Assembly (NCBI GenBank): GCA_946480835.1
Contig: CAMLLC010000023.1
Location: forward strand, 1-23,007
Direction: 5' to 3'
Length of the DNA stretch: 23,007 nt
DNA from: Entomomonas sp945283395
GTDB lineage: Bacteria > Pseudomonadota > Gammaproteobacteria > Pseudomonadales > Pseudomonadaceae
The notes beneath the pieces were generated by a model, which was not told where the DNA came from, made no database searches, and saw only the letters and a program-made list of their open reading frames with translations. This document shows positions 1 through 8,237 of the stretch, in pieces (positions within the stretch are counted from its first letter, which is position 1; the number at the start of each line of letters is the position of its first letter). The position numbers were made by a program, and so were the translations under genes.

Positions 1-165
1 TTTCTTTGCTCATAAAATCATTATAGAGTGAAATGATGTCTATGAATCACACAAAAAAAAATAGCTTTATTAGAAAGACAATCAAATCTTGGGGATAATC
101 ATTTAATAAAAAGAATTCAAAACACAAAACCCAAAATTAATTAAATTGTATTGTTATTACGTTTT
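1..165. other. Left-edge AT-rich non-coding DNA
   Basis: No gene is supported here. The only hint is on the minus strand. An ATG at 13-11 opens a frame M-S-K-E that runs off the window, and a TATAAT hexamer (minus strand, 20-25) ends only seven bases before it. There is no ribosome binding site and only about three further codons are visible, so a leftward, possibly leaderless gene beginning here is a guess. Confidence 0.2.
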
Positions 166-261
166 TTTGAGAAAATTTATCATTATTTATGAGAAACCAT
201 TTCATTTATTATGAGAAATGGTTTCACTATTTTGAGAATTTATTTCATTAATTATGAGAAC
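166..261. repeat. Phased dyad array, copy 1
   Basis: First of two 96-bp blocks that match at 92 of 96 positions without gaps, offset 176 bp. The block holds five TGAGAA motifs starting at 168, 190, 212, 233 and 255, spaced 21-22 bp, about two helical turns. Four continue as TGAGAA followed by a spacer and a TTTCA or TATCA end, giving a 15-bp imperfect dyad (TGA...TCA). Units 2 and 3 are also mutually inverted: GAAACCATTTC (193-203) and GAAATGGTTTC (215-225) can form an 11-bp stem. The block lies beyond the gyrB 3' end. Same-face spacing suggests a protein-binding array; a repetitive intergenic hairpin element is the alternative. Confidence 0.85.
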
Positions 262-341
262 TGTCGACTATTAAAAGGGGGATAGATCAAAAAAATTTAA
301 CAATAACAGAATAAAGAGGATATTTTTATTATTTCATCATC

Positions 342-437
342 TTTGAGAAAGTTTATCATTATTTATGAGAAACTATTTCACTTATTATGAGAAATGGTTT
401 CACTATTTTGAGAATTTATTTCACTAATTATGAGAAC
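342..437. repeat. Phased dyad array, copy 2
   Basis: Second copy of the 96-bp block, with TGAGAA motifs starting at 344, 366, 388, 409 and 431. The four substitutions relative to copy 1 leave every TGAGAA intact. One of them turns a C-G pair of the internal stem into a T-G wobble (369-379 with 391-401), so the fold would be kept as RNA. The block ends 18 bp from the gyrB stop codon, so a gyrB transcript would read through it. No U-tract follows the stems, so they do not look like a standard intrinsic terminator. Confidence 0.85.
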
Positions 438-454
438 CGACAGACACACACTAA

Positions 455-2869
455 TCAAACATCCAAATTAGATACTGCTAAGGCATTGATTTCGATAAAC
501 TCTCGTCTTGGTTCTACTTGGTCACCCATTAAGGTATTAAATATTTGATCGGCTGCAATGGCATCTTCGATAGTTACTTTAAGCATACGTCGTGTATTAG
601 GATCCATAGTGGTTTCCCAAAGTTGCTCAGGGTTCATTTCTCCTAGTCCTTTATAACGTTGTATTTCAAAGCGTTTACCACCTTCTGTTTTTAGCCATTC
701 AATTGCTTCTTTAAATGAGGTGACCGGCTTTGTACGATCTCCTTTTTGTACATATCCACCATCTTCTATAAGATTATTGAGTTTTTCACCTAACGTTATC
801 ATTGATTTGTAGTCATTACTAGCAAAGAAATCTTTATTGAATAAAGTAAAATGTGAAACACCATGAGAAATAATTTCTACCATAGGAATCCATAGGTTAA
901 GTTCTGTGTTTTCATGAAGTGCTACTTTATAAGTGAGTCCTGAACGTTCTTCGCTAGCCAGTTTTTTTGCAAAATCATCTATAAATTTTTGCATTTTGGC
1001 TTTATCTAATAAATCATCAGGAAGTATCTTTGGCATGTAAATGAAGTGTTCTGTCAGCTCTTTTGGATAAACTCTGGAAAGTCTATCTAATGTTTTCATG
1101 ATCTGCCGATAGTCATTAATAAGTTTTTCAAGCTGTGCGCTGGATAAAGCTGGAGCACTTTCGTTAACATGTAAACTGGCATTTTCTAAAGCTAATTGAA
1201 CTATGTATTCTTCGAGAGCTTCTTCATCTTTTATATATTGCTCTTGTTTGCCTTTTTTTGCTTTGTAAAGTGGCGGTTGTGCAATATAAATATAACCTTT
1301 TTCTAATAGTTCGGGCATTTGCCTAAAAAAGAAGGTGAGTAATAGCGTTCTAATATGGGAGCCATCCACATCCGCATCGGTCATTATAATAATATTATGA
1401 TAGCGTAGCTTGTCTATATTATATTCTTCACGGCCTATACCACAACCTAGTGCGGTAATAAGGGTGCCCACTTCTTGTGAGGATAGCATTTTATCGAAAC
1501 GGGCTTTTTCTACATTAAGAATTTTACCTTTGAGTGGGAGAATAGCTTGTGTTTTACGATCGCGACCTTGTTTTGCTGAGCCACCGGCTGAATCCCCTTC
1601 CACTATATAAAGTTCTGATAAAGCCGGATCTTTTTCTTGGCAATCGGCAAGTTTACCTGGTAATCCTGCTATATCTAAAGCTCCTTTACGGCGCGTCATT
1701 TCTCTAGCTTTTCTGGCTGCTTCGCGCGCTTTGGCAGCTTCTAGCATTTTGCCTACGATAAGTTTAGCTTCATTGGGTTTTTCTAGTAAGAAGTCGCTAA
1801 AGAATTTGCTCATCTCTTGATCAACAGCGGTTTTGACTTCAGAAGACACCAGTTTATCTTTAGTTTGAGAGCTAAATTTTGGATCAGGCACCTTAACTGA
1901 AATAATGGCTGTTAGTCCTTCTCTTGCATCGTCACCAGTGGTAACTATTTTTTCTTTTTTACTTAATCCCTCTTTTTCTATATAGGTATTTAAGTTTCTT
2001 GTAAGGGCTGAACGAAAGCCAGCTAAATGTGTCCCACCATCACGTTGGGGAATGTTGTTTGTAAAACAAAGTATATTTTCTGTATAGCTATCATTCCACT
2101 GTAACGCTATTTCAACACCTATTCCATCATCTCGTTGTATATTAAAATGAAAAACTTGATTAATTACATTTTTATTAGTATTTAGGTAGTTTACAAAAGC
2201 GCATAATCCCCCTTCATATTTGAAAAGTTCTTCTTTACCCGTTCTTTGGTCTTTTAGATATATACCTACCCCAGAATTTAGGAATGATAGTTCTCTTAAT
2301 CGTTTTGCCAGAATTTCCCAACTAAATAGAATATTAGAGAAGGTTTCAGCAGAAGGTTTGAAATGAACTTGGGTACCTGTTTTATCAGTTGTACCTACTG
2401 CATGTAATGGCGCCTGTGGTATCCCTTGTTTATATGTTTGTTCCCATACTTTGCCATCTCTGCGAATAACTAAAACAAGTTCTTCTGAAAGTGCATTAAC
2501 TACAGATACCCCTACCCCATGCAGTCCACCAGAAACCTTGTAGCTATTATCGTCAAATTTACCACCTGCATGAAGTACCGTCATTATAACTTCAGCAGCA
2601 GATACACCTTCTTCATGCATACCTACTGGAATACCACGGCCATTATCTGAAACTGTGATGGATTCATCTGGATGAATCGTGACATGAATATCATCACAGT
2701 AGCCTGCTAAGGCTTCATCAATAGCATTATCTACAACTTCAAATACCATGTGGTGTAAACCGGTACCGTCATCAGTATCACCTATATACATACCCGGACG
2801 CTTACGTACAGCATCTAATCCTTTTAGCACTTTGATACTAGATGAGTCATATACGTGTTGTTCGGTCAT
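455..2869 (-). CDS. gyrB: DNA gyrase subunit B
   Basis: ATPase subunit of the type IIA topoisomerase that introduces negative supercoils with GyrA. The 804 residues match the usual Pseudomonas length of about 806. The N-terminal GHKL ATPase domain shows VVDNAIDEALAG, the DNGRGIP motif and GGLHGVGVSVVNALS. The TOPRIM domain shows YIVEGDSAGGSAKQGRDR and the acidic DADVDGSHIRTLL. The C-terminus has QRYKGLGEMNPEQLW. The ATG is supported by an AGGAG seven bases upstream. Normally gyrB follows recF directly in this cluster; here four other genes intervene. A parS-type palindrome lies 33 bp upstream of the start, inside the likely promoter or leader region. Confidence 0.98.
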   Translation of the reverse strand: MTEQHVYDSSSIKVLKGLDAVRKRPGMYIGDTDDGTGLHHMVFEVVDNAIDEALAGYCDDIHVTIHPDESITVSDNGRGIPVGMHEEGVSAAEVIMTVLHAGGKFDDNSYKVSGGLHGVGVSVVNALSEELVLVIRRDGKVWEQTYKQGIPQAPLHAVGTTDKTGTQVHFKPSAETFSNILFSWEILAKRLRELSFLNSGVGIYLKDQRTGKEELFKYEGGLCAFVNYLNTNKNVINQVFHFNIQRDDGIGVEIALQWNDSYTENILCFTNNIPQRDGGTHLAGFRSALTRNLNTYIEKEGLSKKEKIVTTGDDAREGLTAIISVKVPDPKFSSQTKDKLVSSEVKTAVDQEMSKFFSDFLLEKPNEAKLIVGKMLEAAKAREAARKAREMTRRKGALDIAGLPGKLADCQEKDPALSELYIVEGDSAGGSAKQGRDRKTQAILPLKGKILNVEKARFDKMLSSQEVGTLITALGCGIGREEYNIDKLRYHNIIIMTDADVDGSHIRTLLLTFFFRQMPELLEKGYIYIAQPPLYKAKKGKQEQYIKDEEALEEYIVQLALENASLHVNESAPALSSAQLEKLINDYRQIMKTLDRLSRVYPKELTEHFIYMPKILPDDLLDKAKMQKFIDDFAKKLASEERSGLTYKVALHENTELNLWIPMVEIISHGVSHFTLFNKDFFASNDYKSMITLGEKLNNLIEDGGYVQKGDRTKPVTSFKEAIEWLKTEGGKRFEIQRYKGLGEMNPEQLWETTMDPNTRRMLKVTIEDAIAADQIFNTLMGDQVEPRREFIEINALAVSNLDV

Positions 2870-2901
2870 GAGGTCACTCCTAACTAGGTATTAGCGCTAT
2901 T

Positions 2902-2921
2902 AATGTTTCACGTGAAACATT
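2902..2921. promoter_or_regulatory. parS: parS centromere site (gyrB-proximal)
   Basis: A perfect 20-bp palindrome whose core (2904-2919) is TGTTTCACGTGAAACA, identical to the widely conserved ParB-binding parS sequence. It sits in the divergent gap between gyrB (-) and the radical-SAM gene (+), 33 bp upstream of the gyrB start and about 8.1 kb from oriC. ParB loads at such sites to organise and segregate the origin region. parA and parB are not in this window. Confidence 0.93.
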
Positions 2922-3166
2922 TTATGATGTAAAATTTCTACCAACGCTATTATTAAATCTGTATTATAACGACCTATTATAGCATTTTTAAAAGATTTAC
3001 GCATAAAACTAACCACTCAATAGCTATCTTAACCATGATTGGTGAGTAAATTATGTTGCTCTTTTAAAATTCGTTTTTAATCAATTTTTGCTTTGTAATT
3101 ATTTATTGTCTATTAAACTTTATAAATAAGTTACATTCTATCTTTTTTATTATTGTAGTTTTTTTA

Positions 3167-4417
3167 ATGAAAGAAAGTGTAATTAGAAAACTTGAAATTT
3201 TAGCTGAGTCAGCTAAGTATGATGTTTCATGCTCTTCTAGCGGCATAGCTAGAAAGCATAAAGCAGGCAGCATAGGCAATACTTCTAGTTGGGGAATATG
3301 TCACACCTATACCGAAGATGGCCGCTGCGTATCTTTATTAAAGATATTATTTACTAATGTCTGTATTTACGATTGTGCTTATTGTATCAATCGTAACAAT
3401 AATGATATTGAAAGAGCTGCTTTTACTGTTAAAGAGTTAGCAGAATTAACTGTAGAGTTTTATCGTAGAAATTATATAGAGGGGTTATTTTTAAGCTCAG
3501 GGGTAATAAAAAATGCAGATTATACGATGGAACGAATGGTCAGAGTTATTAAAGAATTAAGAACTTTTTATCATTTTAATGGCTATATTCATATGAAGAC
3601 TATTCCTGGAGCTAGTGATGATTTAGTCTATCAAGCCGGTTTATATGCTGATAGATTAAGTGTAAATATAGAGATTCCATCTGAAACTAGTCTTAAATTA
3701 TTAGCCCCTGAAAAAAACCATCAAAGCATTTATAAACCTATGCAGTATATTCAGCAACGAATTATGCAATATAAAGAAGAAAAACAAAAATATTTAAAAG
3801 CACCTCGTTTTGCCCCTGCAGGACAAAGTACTCAGATGATAGTGGGCGCATCTAACGAATCAGATAGAGATATATTAAAATTATCTTCTTTTTTATATCA
3901 AAGACCACGTATGAAACGAGTTTATTATTCAGGATTTATTCCTGTCAATGGTTATGATACGCGGTTACCTAGTGTTAAAGCAGCTCCTTTAATACGTGAA
4001 AATAGACTTTATCAAGCCGACTGGTTAATGCGTTTTTATCATTTTACAGCCGATGAAATTGTGGATAGCAATAATGCTAATTTAGATTTAGAGATGGATC
4101 CTAAATTAGCTTGGGCATTACGACATCCAGAATATTTTCCAATAGATATCAATAAGGCTCATTATAAACAACTTTTAAGAGTGCCCGGTTTAGGTATAAA
4201 ATCGGCTAAGTTAATAGTTATCAGTAGAAAACACCATAGATTAGATTTTGAGCAATTACGTAAAATAGGGGTGGTTGTTAAAAAAGCACAGTATTTTATT
4301 TATTGTCCTCATTCTCCTATTTCCCCTCATTACACCGTTAATAGTGAAACTATTAAAAGAATTCTTATTCAACAGCCTTTAACTAATCAATCTAGCCAAA
4401 TGTCATTAAATATATAA
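3167..4417 (+). CDS. Radical-SAM putative DNA modification/repair protein (TIGR03916-type)
   Basis: Resembles the radical-SAM family annotated as putative DNA modification/repair protein, which is encoded beside a DUF4130 protein. The radical-SAM cluster motif is C66-x3-C70-x2-C73 within TNVCIYDCAYCINR. Further cysteines occur before it (C22, C45, C54). Around residues 325-355 there is a helix-hairpin-helix DNA-binding segment (LLRVPGLGIKSAKLIV), followed by a short C-terminal tail. The length of 416 residues fits the family as I recall it. No clear Shine-Dalgarno sequence precedes the ATG. The next gene starts nine bases after its stop, so the two are probably co-transcribed. The substrate is unknown; a role on DNA is inferred from the helix-hairpin-helix and from the partner family, not demonstrated. 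Confidence 0.85.
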   Translation: MKESVIRKLEILAESAKYDVSCSSSGIARKHKAGSIGNTSSWGICHTYTEDGRCVSLLKILFTNVCIYDCAYCINRNNNDIERAAFTVKELAELTVEFYRRNYIEGLFLSSGVIKNADYTMERMVRVIKELRTFYHFNGYIHMKTIPGASDDLVYQAGLYADRLSVNIEIPSETSLKLLAPEKNHQSIYKPMQYIQQRIMQYKEEKQKYLKAPRFAPAGQSTQMIVGASNESDRDILKLSSFLYQRPRMKRVYYSGFIPVNGYDTRLPSVKAAPLIRENRLYQADWLMRFYHFTADEIVDSNNANLDLEMDPKLAWALRHPEYFPIDINKAHYKQLLRVPGLGIKSAKLIVISRKHHRLDFEQLRKIGVVVKKAQYFIYCPHSPISPHYTVNSETIKRILIQQPLTNQSSQMSLNI

Positions 4418-4426
4418 CTTTTTATT

Positions 4427-5191
4427 ATGATTATATTTTTTTATGATAAAAGTTTTGAGGGACTATTAACCTGTATTTTTGAAGCCTATAGGCTAAAAAA
4501 ATATCCCTATCAGTTGCTAGCTATAGGGGATATTCCACCATTATTTGGTGAGCTAAGTTTTACCATTGATACTAATAAAGAAAAAGCTCAACGTGTTTGG
4601 CAAAAATTGCAAGCTAAGCTATCTAAAAAAGCCTTAAATTTATTAGTATATGGTTGGTTATCTGAGCAGCCTGCTGCTGATAAATTATTATTTGATGTCA
4701 TAAAAAAATGGGTAGATACTAGTGATAATATAGAATCAAATTTTGCTGATAATGATATTTTAAAATTATATCAGTTAGCCAAAAAGGTCAGTAAAGAGAA
4801 ACATCATTTACAACAATTTGTACGCTTTCAAAAGACACAAGATGATATTTATTTTTCTTTAGTTAAGCCTCTCTATAATGCTCTACCCTTAGTTATCAGT
4901 AACTTTAAATATAGATTTGCTGACCAACAATGGATTATTTATGATATAGCGAGAAAGTTTGGTTATTATTATAATTTAAATCAGGTAAAAGAGATAACTT
5001 TAGATATAGATATTTATTTAACTAATGGTAAATTATCTAAAGAATTTTTAGCCACTAATGAAGAACTTTTTCAACATATGTGGCAAAAATATTTCAAAGC
5101 CTTAACCATCAAACAACGACTAAATTTAAAATTACAAAAACAGCAAATGCCTAAGAGATTTTGGGATTATTTAATAGAAAAGCCCAATTAA
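4427..5191 (+). CDS. DUF4130/TIGR03915-type putative DNA repair partner
   Basis: Partner of the radical-SAM gene nine bases upstream. The N-terminus MIIFFYDKSFEGLLTCIFEA is typical of the TIGR03915/DUF4130 family (YDGSFEGLL-like opening). The later KEKHHLQQFVRFQKT segment (about residues 125-139) corresponds to the family's conserved basic-aromatic stretch. At 254 residues it is the stand-alone form; many Proteobacteria carry this domain fused to a uracil-DNA-glycosylase-like domain, and no such domain is present here. The biochemical function is unknown. Its TAA stop (5189-5191) lies inside the outer arm of the second parS palindrome, so gene end and centromere site are fused. A poor ribosome binding site suggests translational dependence on the upstream gene. 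Confidence 0.8.
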   Translation: MIIFFYDKSFEGLLTCIFEAYRLKKYPYQLLAIGDIPPLFGELSFTIDTNKEKAQRVWQKLQAKLSKKALNLLVYGWLSEQPAADKLLFDVIKKWVDTSDNIESNFADNDILKLYQLAKKVSKEKHHLQQFVRFQKTQDDIYFSLVKPLYNALPLVISNFKYRFADQQWIIYDIARKFGYYYNLNQVKEITLDIDIYLTNGKLSKEFLATNEELFQHMWQKYFKALTIKQRLNLKLQKQQMPKRFWDYLIEKPN

Positions 5192-5211
5192 TGTTTCACG
5201 TGAAACATTAA
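5188..5211. promoter_or_regulatory. parS: parS centromere site (downstream of DUF4130 gene)
   Basis: A perfect 24-bp palindrome with the same 16-bp parS core as the first site (5192-5207, TGTTTCACGTGAAACA) and longer symmetric flanks (TTAA/TTAA). The core begins on the base right after the stop codon of the upstream gene. It is about 5.8 kb from oriC and 2.3 kb from the other parS. Confidence 0.93.
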
Positions 5212-5284
5212 AGCTATTATTTATTTAATAATAAATCAATTTAGTAATAATTTTTAACTTCGCTAGCTAATAACTCATAGAATA

Positions 5285-5313
5285 TAGCTAGTTGTTCCAA
5301 CCAACAATAGCTA
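5285..5313. repeat. Small inverted repeat
   Basis: TAGCTA-g-TTGTT and AACAA-TAGCTA form an 11-bp stem with one bulged base and a six-base loop (CCAACC). It lies between the DUF4130 gene and the aldo/keto reductase. No T-run follows, so it may be a factor-dependent or degenerate terminator, or chance in AT-rich DNA. The rest of the 5212-5431 gap shows nothing else. Confidence 0.35.
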
Positions 5314-5431
5314 ATTGAAAATAAATTAATGGTTATTATCATTTAGCAGCATATTTATTAAACAATATTCTATGTTATGCTTTTTAAAATAAAATGCTAC
5401 ATCTATGATATTTTACAAATAGGTATTAAGT

Positions 5432-6307
5432 ATGAATGAATCAACAAGCAAAGGTGTTAATAAATTTGTCACATTAGCTGATGGCACAAGTTTACCAGCT
5501 ATAGGGCAAGGAACTTGGAATATTGGCGAAAATCCTAATAACCAAACTGATGAAATAAAAGCCTTGCAATTAGGTGTAAAATTAGGAATGAGTTTGATAG
5601 ATACAGCCGAAATGTATGGTCATGGTGCTTCAGAATTATTAATAGGTAAAGCTATTGAAGCTATTAGACAAGATGTTTTTCTAGTTTCTAAAGTTTATCC
5701 ACAAAATGCGAGTAAAAAAGGAGCTAGCAAAGCTTGTGAAAATTCTCTTAAAAGATTAAAAACTGATTATCTCGATTTGTATTTATTACATTGGCGAGGT
5801 TCAGTTCCTCTTGAAGAGACTGTCGCAGTTATGGAGCAATTAAAAAAAGCAGGAAAAATAAAAAGATGGGGAGTCTCTAACTTTGATATAGATGATATGC
5901 AAGAATTATGGCATTTAACAAATGGCCAACATTGTTGTGTTAATCAAGTATTATATAATTTAGGTTCCAGAGGTATTGAATTTAGTTTGTTACCTTGGTG
6001 TAAACAACATAACGTTTCAATAATGGCTTATTGTCCTATTGCTCAAGGTGGATCTTTAACAAAACAGCTGTTATCTAATAAGGTGGTTAGTGATCTAGCA
6101 AAAACAAAACAATGTACTATTATGCAGTTATTATTAGCTTGGTGTATTCGCAATGGGCAAGTTATAGCTATCCCTAAAGCGGTAAATAAACAACATGTTT
6201 ATGAAAATGCTCAAGCAGCTTCTATTACATTAACCGAACAAGAGTTAACGTTACTTGATAGGGAGTTCAATCCTCCTGAGCATAAAATGCCGTTAGATAT
6301 AGTTTAA
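5432..6307 (+). CDS. Aldo/keto reductase
   Basis: NAD(P)H-dependent oxidoreductase of the aldo/keto reductase superfamily, expected to be a cytosolic TIM barrel of about 290 residues; this one has 291. The catalytic tetrad is visible as D57 and Y62 (IDTAEMYGHG), K87 (VSKVYP) and H120 (YLLHW). WGVSNFD is the usual strand after the tetrad, and the C-terminal IAIPKAVNKQHVYENAQA is the cofactor-phosphate-binding region. The ATG follows an AGG about eight bases upstream. The physiological substrate cannot be read from sequence. It stands alone, convergent with the next gene, and does not belong to the usual origin gene set. Confidence 0.92.
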   Translation: MNESTSKGVNKFVTLADGTSLPAIGQGTWNIGENPNNQTDEIKALQLGVKLGMSLIDTAEMYGHGASELLIGKAIEAIRQDVFLVSKVYPQNASKKGASKACENSLKRLKTDYLDLYLLHWRGSVPLEETVAVMEQLKKAGKIKRWGVSNFDIDDMQELWHLTNGQHCCVNQVLYNLGSRGIEFSLLPWCKQHNVSIMAYCPIAQGGSLTKQLLSNKVVSDLAKTKQCTIMQLLLAWCIRNGQVIAIPKAVNKQHVYENAQAASITLTEQELTLLDREFNPPEHKMPLDIV

Positions 6308-6315
6308 AAATTAGG

Positions 6316-6345
6316 TTATAAATGTATCATCTAACACATTTATAA
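6316..6345. terminator. Candidate bidirectional terminator hairpin
   Basis: TTATAAATGT and ACATTTATAA form a perfect 10-bp stem with a 10-base loop, placed between the convergent aldo/keto reductase (+) and zinc-ribbon gene (-). On the minus strand it is followed after a few bases by a T-rich stretch (TAATTTTTA). On the plus strand no U-tract follows. The stem is all A/T except one G-C pair, so the call is tentative. Confidence 0.4.
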
Positions 6346-6402
6346 ACTCAAAAAAAGTAATTCTTTAACAATTATATTTTATTAACAATACTTGTTAATC
6401 TA

Positions 6403-7050
6403 TTAGCGTACTACATTTAATATTATCTTACTGTCTTTTAATGATTGTAATTGCTGTTTAGTAAACGTCATACCATCTTCTTTATCGGCAAATTTAATAC
6501 TAGTAGGATCCTTTAATAACTTCTCTACGCCACGTTTTTTAGTATAGGCATGTGATGAGATTAAGAAATAATAATCACCATTTTCCCTTATTTTTTCTAA
6601 TTTCATAACGCCAAAGGCATTATTTCCCTTAGTAAAACCACTATTTTCTATTTGTCGAAAATCAACTACATAAAGATCATTAACAGCAGGCGTGGTGAGA
6701 TAGGTTTGTAGTTGATTAGTATGTTCTCCTGCTGATTTAGAAGCAAGCGCTACTAATGAAGCAATGAGAATTAAACAAACTAACCAGCCAGCTTTCCTTA
6801 TAAAAGGGATATGATTTTTAGGAAATTTTTTCTTGAATTCGCTTGCTTCTACCGTATATCCATTATGACAATTGCTACATTCATAAACATATTTACGTGA
6901 AGTAAGAAAACTAAAAAGATACCAAAAATGAAAATAACGATAATGAATAGTAGCATCAAAAGGTACTTCTTTGTCACAAACTTCACATTTACATGTACCT
7001 ATAGTTCCTTCAAAAGTATTACCCCCTCCATTACCCCAAATAAACAACAT
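6403..7050 (-). CDS. Zinc-ribbon membrane protein of unknown function
   Basis: I do not recognise this 215-residue protein. The N-terminal part has two CxxC knuckles (C22/C25 in KCEVCDK and C58/C61 in ECSNCHNGY), consistent with a zinc ribbon. A single transmembrane segment follows at about residues 86-105 (WLVCLILIASLVALA). The remaining 110 residues are a soluble domain without a motif I can name, and should lie on the opposite side of the membrane from the ribbon. The start is well supported by an AGGAG nine bases before the ATG. It lies 85 bp downstream of recF on the same strand, so it may share readthrough, but nothing ties its function to replication. It appears intact. Confidence 0.75.
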   Translation of the reverse strand: MLFIWGNGGGNTFEGTIGTCKCEVCDKEVPFDATIHYRYFHFWYLFSFLTSRKYVYECSNCHNGYTVEASEFKKKFPKNHIPFIRKAGWLVCLILIASLVALASKSAGEHTNQLQTYLTTPAVNDLYVVDFRQIENSGFTKGNNAFGVMKLEKIRENGDYYFLISSHAYTKKRGVEKLLKDPTSIKFADKEDGMTFTKQQLQSLKDSKIILNVVR

Positions 7051-7135
7051 TTTACTTCTCTCCTGATATATAATTATAAAAAAATCATTCTATTATAGTT
7101 TTATCAATATTATCAATATATTAACTAATAAAAAC

Positions 7136-8230
7136 TTATTGTATTGAGTTAGGATATATTTTTCCATTAATCACTTGAAATTCGGTTTTTTCAGTTAACT
7201 CTTGCCATACCCTATAAATAGGCTGTTTTTCTACGCCTGTAATAAATACCTGACATTGTAATTTTTCTAACAGTTTACAGAGAGTTGTTCTATGCTGTTC
7301 ATCAAGTTCTGACGCTAAATCATCTATTAAATAAATTAGTTGTCCCTTTTTATAATGATTAATTAAATAACCTTGTGCTATTCTTAATGCACAAACAACT
7401 AGTTTTTGTTGACCTCTTGATAATACGTCAGCTGCATTATAATTGGCAATTTTTAGGCGTAAATCAGCACGTTGTGGGCCTGCTTGAGTATGGCCTACTT
7501 GTTTATCCCTGGCTAATGAATCATTAAGTATATCTAATAAATTAGCCCCTTTTTCCCAACCTCTATAATAATTTAGCGTAAAATCTTCTATCTCTACTAA
7601 TTCATTTAATATATTTTTAAAGATAGGTGTTAATTCTGTTATATATTTTGATCTAAAGCCATCTAATTGTTCACTAGCTTTACTAAGTTCTAAATTCCAA
7701 CTATAACATTCTTTGCTATTAGTGTTATTTTGCCTTAACCAGCTATTGCGTTGTTTTAATGCTTTCTGAACTTTTTGCCATGCAGCTAAAAATAATGGTT
7801 CACTATGAAATACTCCCCAATCTATAAATTGTCGGCGCAATTTAGGCGAACCTTCTAATAATTTAAAACTATCTGGATTAATAATTTGTAAAGGTAGCAA
7901 ATTTGCTAATTCAGTTGTAGTTCTTATGTTTTGACCATTTATTTTAATGGTTGTCTGGCCCTGTTTATCTCTATAAATACCAAGTTGATTAGTAGCTTGC
8001 ACACTATTAATTTGCCCAAAAATAATACAATCATTAGCTTGGTAGTTAATAACTGTATTAATTTTGTGGCTACGAAAAGATCGGGCTAACCCTAATAAAT
8101 GAATAGCTTCCAGAATTGAAGTTTTACCACTCCCATTATCGCCGTAAAATATATTTATTCGAGGTGATAACGCAAGAGTTACAGGCTGTAAATTACGTAA
8201 ACCGGTAATAGATAATTTAATTATAGCCAT
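7136..8230 (-). CDS. recF: DNA replication and repair protein RecF
   Basis: SMC-like ATPase that, with RecO and RecR, helps load RecA at gapped DNA. The Walker A motif is GDNGSGKTS near residue 30, the ABC signature LSRGQQK is near residue 270, and the Walker B region YLIDDLASELDE is near residue 300. The length of 364 residues is normal. Seven bases separate the dnaN stop from its ATG, and the ribosome binding site is weak, so translational coupling to dnaN is likely. gyrB, which usually follows, is 4.3 kb away here. Confidence 0.97.
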   Translation of the reverse strand: MAIIKLSITGLRNLQPVTLALSPRINIFYGDNGSGKTSILEAIHLLGLARSFRSHKINTVINYQANDCIIFGQINSVQATNQLGIYRDKQGQTTIKINGQNIRTTTELANLLPLQIINPDSFKLLEGSPKLRRQFIDWGVFHSEPLFLAAWQKVQKALKQRNSWLRQNNTNSKECYSWNLELSKASEQLDGFRSKYITELTPIFKNILNELVEIEDFTLNYYRGWEKGANLLDILNDSLARDKQVGHTQAGPQRADLRLKIANYNAADVLSRGQQKLVVCALRIAQGYLINHYKKGQLIYLIDDLASELDEQHRTTLCKLLEKLQCQVFITGVEKQPIYRVWQELTEKTEFQVINGKIYPNSIQ

Positions 8231-8237
8231 CTATCCA

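Noticed and set aside
1..13. Possible start of a leftward gene (M-S-K-E) with TATAAT just upstream
   Set aside because: Only a few codons are visible and there is no ribosome binding site or good -35 element.
1410..1610. Plus-strand frame inside gyrB, and similar frames inside yidC, glnE and the envelope transferase
   Set aside because: They are antisense or out-of-frame shadows of strongly supported genes.
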